DNA from: Rathayibacter sp. VKM Ac-2760
GTDB lineage: Bacteria > Actinomycetota > Actinomycetes > Actinomycetales > Microbacteriaceae
Length of the DNA stretch: 64,000 nt
NCBI RefSeq assembly: GCF_009834185.1
Contig: NZ_CP047173.1
Location: forward strand, 3,658,001-3,722,000
Reading direction: 5' to 3'
Shown here: positions 59,302-64,000 of the stretch, piece by piece
Layout of the letters: the number at the start of each line of letters is the position of its first letter
Position numbering within the stretch: position 1 is the first letter of the stretch
Notes under the pieces: model-generated
What the model saw: only the letters and a program-made list of their open reading frames with translations
What the model was told of the DNA's origin: nothing
Databases searched by the model: none
Position numbers and translations under genes: made by a program

Positions 59302-60603
59302 TCAGAACGGCGCCGGCACGTCGACGAACCGCGGTCGCGGCGGCGGGTCCGGCGGTCGCCCGGGCAGCGGCGGCGGCCGAGTGCTGATCCGCCGTCCGGT
59401 GGGAGTCGTCCACGTGATGCCCCCATCGTCGTCCCTGCAGTAACTCCACTGGTCTCCGTGCCGCACATGGTGATGCGAAGTGCATAGCGATACGAGGTTC
59501 TCGAGGGAGGTCTCGCCGCCGTTGCGCCACTCGATCGCGTGGTCTGCCTCGCTGGTCGATGCGCTGCGGGTGCAGCCGGGGAACCGGCAGGTCTGGTCCC
59601 GCAGCTGGAGATGCAGGCGCATCTGCGGCGGCGGCACGCGCCAGGTGCGTCCGACCGAGACGACCGCGCCGGTATCGGGATCGGTGAGAACCCGAGTGAA
59701 GGACGCTGCCGTCCGGATCAGCTCGCGGGCGATTGCCGCAGGCACGGGACCGTAGCCGTCGAGGTCCGCAGGGGCGTCATCGAGACCTACGGCAGTGGAC
59801 GCCGCGAGCGTGAGCCGGACCTCCGCGCGAACACCGGAGACGAACGTCGGATCAGGGCGGTGCGCGGCGTCCGGGGTGGTCCCGGCGACGTCGCCGTCGC
59901 ACAGCAGGTCGACCGCGGCGTCAGCGCTCAACTGCTGGAGCGTGCGTGGGTCGCCCTCGTCGCTGAGGGTGCGGGCGATGCGCCGCAGCCGGTCGTACGC
60001 CCCGGACACGGCCGGTGCGGGAGCGTGCAGGCAGAGCGTCGCCATCCCGTCCACATCCGGCGAGACCCAGACCGCGCGGTCCTCCCGAGCAAGGGCGTGC
60101 CGTTCGGCGAGGGGCTGCTCGTGCAGCTCCTCCCGCCAGCGGATCAGGGCTCGGCGCAGCTGCGCGATGGACATCGTGACCGCGGCGTCGGCCGCGCGCT
60201 CGTCCAGCGCAGAACGGGACTCCTCGGGGAGGCTGCTCGCGGTCCGGCAGATCGCCTCGCCGACCTCCCACAGGATCTTCGCGTCGCGCAGCAGCACGCG
60301 AGTGAGAGGAAGGTGCTCCGTCAGCATCTGCGCGGTCTCGAGACGGCGCGACACCTCCCGCTCGGACAGGCTGTACGCCACCGCGAGCTCGGCTCGGATG
60401 GAGCGCTCGACCAGGTCGCGGGTCTCGCTCCGCGACGCGCCGCGGGCGAAGGCGTCCGGGATGGTCAGCGCGAGTCGGTAGCCGCGGTGCAGGCGTTCCG
60501 CCGCCCGGAGGCGCATCGGGGAGGTGGAGCGCTCGTCGGCGGCGGAGCCGTCGAAGCAGTCGCGCACCTCCGCTAGTGCTGCTGCATCCTCATCTTTTGA
60601 CAT
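59302..60603 (-). CDS. DUF222/HNH endonuclease (13E12-repeat family), intact
   Basis: A 433-residue protein with the DUF222 domain at about 30-300 (ERLHRGYRLALTIPDAFARG; RAELAVAYSLSEREVSRRLE; DGMATLCLHAPAPAVSGAYD) and a C-terminal HNH nuclease. The nuclease shows the zinc-type cysteines CRFPGC, then SEADHAIEWRNGGETSLENL and LCTSHHHVRH. Family members are repeated, often mobile, genes in actinobacteria; the true function is unsettled. The ATG at 60603 was preferred to the TTG at 60615; ATACTCGT precedes it, as in the decayed copy at 22677-23860. Hairpin repeats flank it on both sides. Confidence 0.9.
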   Translation of the reverse strand: MSKDEDAAALAEVRDCFDGSAADERSTSPMRLRAAERLHRGYRLALTIPDAFARGASRSETRDLVERSIRAELAVAYSLSEREVSRRLETAQMLTEHLPLTRVLLRDAKILWEVGEAICRTASSLPEESRSALDERAADAAVTMSIAQLRRALIRWREELHEQPLAERHALAREDRAVWVSPDVDGMATLCLHAPAPAVSGAYDRLRRIARTLSDEGDPRTLQQLSADAAVDLLCDGDVAGTTPDAAHRPDPTFVSGVRAEVRLTLAASTAVGLDDAPADLDGYGPVPAAIARELIRTAASFTRVLTDPDTGAVVSVGRTWRVPPPQMRLHLQLRDQTCRFPGCTRSASTSEADHAIEWRNGGETSLENLVSLCTSHHHVRHGDQWSYCRDDDGGITWTTPTGRRISTRPPPLPGRPPDPPPRPRFVDVPAPF

Positions 60604-60720
60604 ACGAGTATCCAAGCAGGGGTCACCGACATCCGAATGGCGTCCTGGGCAGATCGGGGACGACGCGAGCGATCGGGGGCTGGGGAGGAGGCTCGCTCCC
60701 GGGCGTCCGGACGACGTGGG

Positions 60721-60830
60721 TCTCGATACGCCGCCGGAGGCGGCTACTCGACCAGCAAGAAACGCAGCCCGCGGCTACTCGACCAGCAGGAAACGCCGCC
60801 CGCGGCTACTCGGCCCGCAAGAAGACGGCG
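60721..60830 (+). repeat. GATCTCGATACGCCC-family repeats, copy group 6
   Basis: One near-full copy (TCTCGATACGCCGCCGGAGG, then CGGCTACTCGACCAGCAAG) followed by two truncated copies at about 33-base spacing, each ending GCGGCTACTCG(A/G)CC(A/C)GCA. It sits upstream of the DUF222-HNH gene and beyond the prpD-like stop, in a 249-base gap with no gene. Confidence 0.85.
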
Positions 60831-60852
60831 CCTCCTCGGCGCGTGACCCGCG

Positions 60853-62376
60853 CTAGAACAGCCCGCGGGGCGACTCCACCGAGGCGAGCACGCCCGGCGC
60901 CGCCACGATCGTCAGCCGCCCGACCTCCTCGGCCGTCAGCTCCGGCAGCCGCTGCGCCAGGTCGAGGAAGCGCTCGATCTCGGACTCCTCGAGCACGCCG
61001 TCCGCGAGCGTGCGGAACTTCGCCACGTACTGCTCGCGCGAGAACGGGTGCGCGCCGAGCGGGTGCGCGTCCGCCACCGCGATCTCGTCGACGATCGTCG
61101 TGCCGTCCGTCAGCAGGATCTCGACGCGCGCGCCGAACGCCTTCTCCGCCGGGTCGACGGAGTGGTAGCGGCGCGTCCACTCCGCGTCCTCCTCGGTCGT
61201 CGTGCGCTGCCAGAGCGCGACCGTGTCGGGTCGCGCCGCGCGCTCGGGCGCGTAGCTGCGCTCGTGGTGCCAGGCGCCGTCTTGCAGCGCGACGGTGAAG
61301 ATGTACGGCACCGAGTGGTCGAGCGTCTCGCGCGAGGCCGTCGGGTCGTACTTCTGCGGGTCGTTCGCGCCCGAGCCGATCACGAAGTGGGTGTGGTGCG
61401 AGGTGTGGATGACGATCCGCTCGACCCGCTCCGGATCCGCCGCCTCGGGGTGCGTGCCGTGCAGCCGGCGCGCCAGGTCGATCAGCGCCTGCGCCTGGTA
61501 CTCCGCCGAGTGCTCCTTCGTGTACGTGTCGAGGATCGCGCGCTTCGCCTCGCCCGCATCCGGCAGCGGCACGTCGTAGGCGGCGTCGGGGCCGTCGAGC
61601 AGCCAGGCGATCACGCCGTCCTCGCCCTCGTAGATCGGCGACGGGCTGGTCTCGCCGCGCATCGCCCGGTCGACCGCCTCGATCGCCATCTTGCCGGCGA
61701 AGGCGGGCGCGTACGCCTTCCAGCTGGAGATCTCGCCCTTCCGCGACTGCCGGGTGGCGGTGGTGGTGTGCAGCGCCTGCGCGATCGCCTGCTCGATGGT
61801 CGCGACGTCGAGGCCGAGCATCGTGCCGAGGCCGGCCGCCGCCGAGGGGCCGAGGTGCGCGACGTGGTCGATCTTGTGCCGGTGCAGGCTGATCGCGCGG
61901 ACGAGGTCGACCTGGACCTCGTAGCCCGTGACGATGCCGCGGAGCAGCCGGGCACCGTCGATCCCCGCGTGCTGGGCGACCGCGACGAGCGGCGGGATGT
62001 TGTCGCCCGGGTGCGAGTACTCCGCAGCGAGGAAGGTGTCGTGGTAGTCGAGCTCGCGCACCGCGACGCCGTTCGCCCACGCGGCCCACTCGGGCGACAC
62101 GCGGCGGCCGGGGTCGGCGCCGAGCACGGTGGCGCCCTCGCCGCCGATGGAGGCGGGGTGCGCCAGCGCCTGCGAGCGCGCTGCCACGACGGGCCGGCGC
62201 AGCAGCGACGCGGCGGCGACGGCCGCGTTGTCGATCACGCGGTTGACGACCATCTCGGCGACCTCGGCGTCGACCTCGACGGGATCGACGGCGACCTCGG
62301 CGAGGGCGTGCGCGAGCTGCCCGTGGCGCGGGAGGTCCTCGTCGCTGCGGTGGACGCGGACGTGGTGTTCGTGCAC
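60853..62376 (-). CDS. prpD: MmgE/PrpD family protein, probable 2-methylcitrate dehydratase
   Basis: A 507-residue member of the PrpD family. Characteristic stretches are RELDYHDTFLAAEYSHPGDN, ISLHRHKIDHVAHLGP, ATRQSRKGEISSWKAYAPAF and RIVIHTSHHTHFVIGSGAND. PrpD dehydrates 2-methylcitrate in propionate breakdown; sequence length and style fit PrpD rather than shorter MmgE homologues. prpB and prpC are not in the window. The GTG at 62376 follows AAGGAG. Divergent from the Ppx/GppA gene, with about 60 bases between. Confidence 0.88.
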   Translation of the reverse strand: MHEHHVRVHRSDEDLPRHGQLAHALAEVAVDPVEVDAEVAEMVVNRVIDNAAVAAASLLRRPVVAARSQALAHPASIGGEGATVLGADPGRRVSPEWAAWANGVAVRELDYHDTFLAAEYSHPGDNIPPLVAVAQHAGIDGARLLRGIVTGYEVQVDLVRAISLHRHKIDHVAHLGPSAAAGLGTMLGLDVATIEQAIAQALHTTTATRQSRKGEISSWKAYAPAFAGKMAIEAVDRAMRGETSPSPIYEGEDGVIAWLLDGPDAAYDVPLPDAGEAKRAILDTYTKEHSAEYQAQALIDLARRLHGTHPEAADPERVERIVIHTSHHTHFVIGSGANDPQKYDPTASRETLDHSVPYIFTVALQDGAWHHERSYAPERAARPDTVALWQRTTTEEDAEWTRRYHSVDPAEKAFGARVEILLTDGTTIVDEIAVADAHPLGAHPFSREQYVAKFRTLADGVLEESEIERFLDLAQRLPELTAEEVGRLTIVAAPGVLASVESPRGLF

Positions 62377-62437
62377 GGGGGCTCCTTCGGCTCGTCCCTG
62401 CCAATCTAGCGGCGGGGGCCCGGGGCAGAATGTCCGC

Positions 62438-63376
62438 ATGACCGCCACCCGCGTCGCCGCCTTCGACTGCGGCACGAACTCCCTCCGGCTCCTGATCGCG
62501 GACGTCGAGGGCGGGCGCCTGACCGACGTCCTCCGCCGCACCGAACTGGTCCGACTCGGCCACGGCGTCGACCGCACCGGCCGCTTCGACCCGGCGGCGC
62601 TCGAGCGCACCCTCGCCGTCACCCGCGAGTACGCCGCGCTGGTCCGCGAGACCGGAGCGACGCGGGTGCGCTTCGTCGCCACCTCCGCGACCCGCGACGC
62701 GGCCGACCGCGAGGACTTCCTCGGCGCGGTCGAGCGGATCATCGGTCTCCGCACCCCGATGTTCCGCGGTGCCGAGACGATCAGCGGCGAGGAGGAGGCG
62801 GCCCTCTCCTTCCGCGGCGCGCTCTCGGCCGTCGACGCGGTCGCCCCGGTGCTCGTCGTCGACCTCGGCGGCGGCTCCACGGAGCTGGTGCTGGGCGGCG
62901 GGCAGCCGGAGCAGGCGCATTCGATGGACGTCGGCAGTGTCCGGCTCACCGAGCGGCACCGGGCGGGCGGGGGCGAGCCGACCGACGAGCAGCGGGCCGC
63001 GATTCGCGCCGACGTCCGCCGCGCGCTGGCCGCCTCCCCCGTCGACCTCTCGGCCGCGCGGAGCGTCGTCGGCGTCGCCGCGACCGTGCTGACCGTCACC
63101 GCGCATGCGCTCCGCCTCCGGACCTACGACCGCGACGCGCTCGAGGCGACCCTGCCGATCCGCGACGTCCTCGCCGCCTGCGACGAGCTCGCCGCCCTCT
63201 CCCCCGCCGAGACCGCCGCGCTCCCCTTCGTCCGCGCCGGCCGCGAGGACGTCCTCGCCGCCGGCGCCCTGATCTGGTCCGAGGTCCTCCGCGCCGTCCA
63301 GCACTCCTCCCCGAGCGTCACCACGGTGACCACGACCGCCCACGACATCCTCGACGGCCTGGCCCTCACCCTCTGA
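62438..63376 (+). CDS. Ppx/GppA family phosphatase
   Basis: A 312-residue member of the actin-like ATPase superfamily. VAAFDCGTNSLRLLIADVEG is the phosphate-1 loop, TRVRFVATSATRDAADREDF follows, and VLVVDLGGGSTELVLGG is phosphate-2. It hydrolyses polyphosphate or pppGpp; the short actinobacterial form of about 310 residues is usually annotated as exopolyphosphatase. No ribosome site is evident; the start is set by the conserved FDCGTNS position. A 61-bp palindrome follows. Confidence 0.93.
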   Translation: MTATRVAAFDCGTNSLRLLIADVEGGRLTDVLRRTELVRLGHGVDRTGRFDPAALERTLAVTREYAALVRETGATRVRFVATSATRDAADREDFLGAVERIIGLRTPMFRGAETISGEEEAALSFRGALSAVDAVAPVLVVDLGGGSTELVLGGGQPEQAHSMDVGSVRLTERHRAGGGEPTDEQRAAIRADVRRALAASPVDLSAARSVVGVAATVLTVTAHALRLRTYDRDALEATLPIRDVLAACDELAALSPAETAALPFVRAGREDVLAAGALIWSEVLRAVQHSSPSVTTVTTTAHDILDGLALTL

Positions 63377-63404
63377 CCCCCGGCCCCTGACCCCTGTCCC
63401 CCTC

Positions 63405-63465
63405 CGCGAGATGCCACTTATGAGCACGACACGCCGTGAGACGAGCGCACAAGTGGCATCTCGCG
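63405..63465 (-). repeat. 61-bp oriented palindrome, copy 8
   Basis: Left arm CGCGAGATGCCACTTATG (one change), right arm perfect; centre motif on the minus strand. It lies 10 bases after the stop of the minus-strand MFS gene and 28 after the convergent phosphatase stop, so its orientation matches the nearer gene. Confidence 0.95.
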
Positions 63466-63475
63466 GCGGGAGCGG

Positions 63476-64000
63476 TCAGCGCGTGAGGGTGCTGCCGGAG
63501 TCGGGGTGCAGGCGGGCGGCGGCGACGAGCGGCACCAGGGTCAGCACCGCCAGCGTCAGGAAGGCGAAGCGGTAGGGGACGAGGCCCGGGCCGAACGCCG
63601 AGCCCGCCGCCAGCGCGATGCCGCCGGCGGCGACGCCGAAGCCCGCGGCGATCTGCTGCGTCGTCGCGCTCAGCGTGTTCGCGCCCGACATCCCCTCGGC
63701 CGGCACCTCGGCGAAGGTGACGGTGTTGTAGGCGGTGAAGCCGGCCGAGCGCGCGACCCCGCTGAGCACCAGCAGCGCGACGATCGCCGGGATCGGCACC
63801 TCCGGATCGAGGAACGCCATCGCGACCATGCAGGCGATCCCGACGACGTTCGCCGCGACGAGCACCCCGCGGAAGCCGACCGTCCGCAGCAGCCAGGTCG
63901 TGGCGGGCTTGATCGCCAGATTGCCGACGAAGAGCGCGAGCACGATCGAGCCGGCCTGCACCGCGTCCCAGCCGAACGCGTCCTGGAACAGCAGCGGCAG
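63476..64000 (-). CDS. MFS transporter, C-terminal part (cut by window edge)
   Basis: At least 174 residues open to the window edge. Five or so hydrophobic helices are visible: AGSIVLALFVGNLAIKPATT, GVLVAANVVGIACMVAMAFL, IPAIVALLVLSGVARSAGFT, IAAGFGVAAGGIALAAG and FAFLTLAVLTLVPLVAAARL. The segment FNTVTFAEV-like (YNTVTFAEVPAEGMSGANTL) and SATTQQIAAGFGVA fit 14-helix DHA2 (EmrB/QacA-type) drug or metabolite exporters. The gene continues beyond 64000, where LPLLFQDAFGWDAVQ precedes the visible helices. Substrate unknown. Confidence 0.88.
   Translation of the reverse strand: MPLLFQDAFGWDAVQAGSIVLALFVGNLAIKPATTWLLRTVGFRGVLVAANVVGIACMVAMAFLDPEVPIPAIVALLVLSGVARSAGFTAYNTVTFAEVPAEGMSGANTLSATTQQIAAGFGVAAGGIALAAGSAFGPGLVPYRFAFLTLAVLTLVPLVAAARLHPDSGSTLTR

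Overview
The window is a stretch of very high-G+C chromosome from an actinobacterium. Family-level signs point to Microbacteriaceae (a Rathayibacter/Clavibacter/Curtobacterium-like organism, inferred without any search): the cysteine-free rpmB-rpmG-rpsN cluster, LysG/LysE, DUF1206, actinobacterial PutA, DUF222-HNH proteins, Tat signals of the form RR...WSxP, and apparently leaderless genes. No tRNA, rRNA, CRISPR array, insertion sequence or prophage was recognised.

Left part, about 1-33.5 kb: mostly housekeeping and accessory genes. In order these are an HSL-type esterase, an Asp23-family protein, two small unknowns, a frameshifted pentapeptide-repeat gene, deoC, the ribosomal-protein operon, a NodB-type lipoprotein, a lysG/lysE pair, an orphan Xre-nucleotidyltransferase protein, a hydrolase/gluconate-dehydrogenase-subunit-3 fusion coupled to a GMC oxidoreductase, an SsuABC/TauABC-type importer, a sortase-anchored protein, a LacI/GH16 pair with palindromic operators, three secreted paralogues ending in cysteine, a decayed DUF222-HNH gene, a LysR/putA pair and a HicAB module.

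Central part, about 33.6-59.2 kb: a surface-polysaccharide locus. A minus-strand operon (48070 down to 35274) runs from a BY-kinase through a low-molecular-weight tyrosine phosphatase, several glycosyltransferases, NeuA, a multidomain NeuB fusion and an ABC exporter to a fucosyltransferase-like gene; most junctions are 4-nt GTGA or ATGA overlaps. Around it lie acyltransferases, a Wzy-like polymerase, more glycosyltransferases, GalE and an unusual module of PF14907-like nucleotidyltransferase, HprK-like/PqqD and PqqD genes. Together they suggest a tyrosine-kinase-controlled polymer containing a nonulosonic (sialic-like) acid.

Right part, 59.2-64 kb: an intact DUF222-HNH gene flanked by repeats, a PrpD-family gene, a Ppx/GppA phosphatase and the C-terminal part of an MFS transporter.

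Two repeat families punctuate the window. One is a 61-bp palindrome present eight times, always just 3' of a stop codon and with its asymmetric centre pointing along that gene's transcription. The other is a 40-bp hairpin repeat (core GCCCGCTCCGCGGGC) that clusters near DUF222-HNH and Xre-nucleotidyltransferase genes. Several genes carry frameshifts in G/C-rich runs; base-calling errors cannot be excluded from sequence alone.
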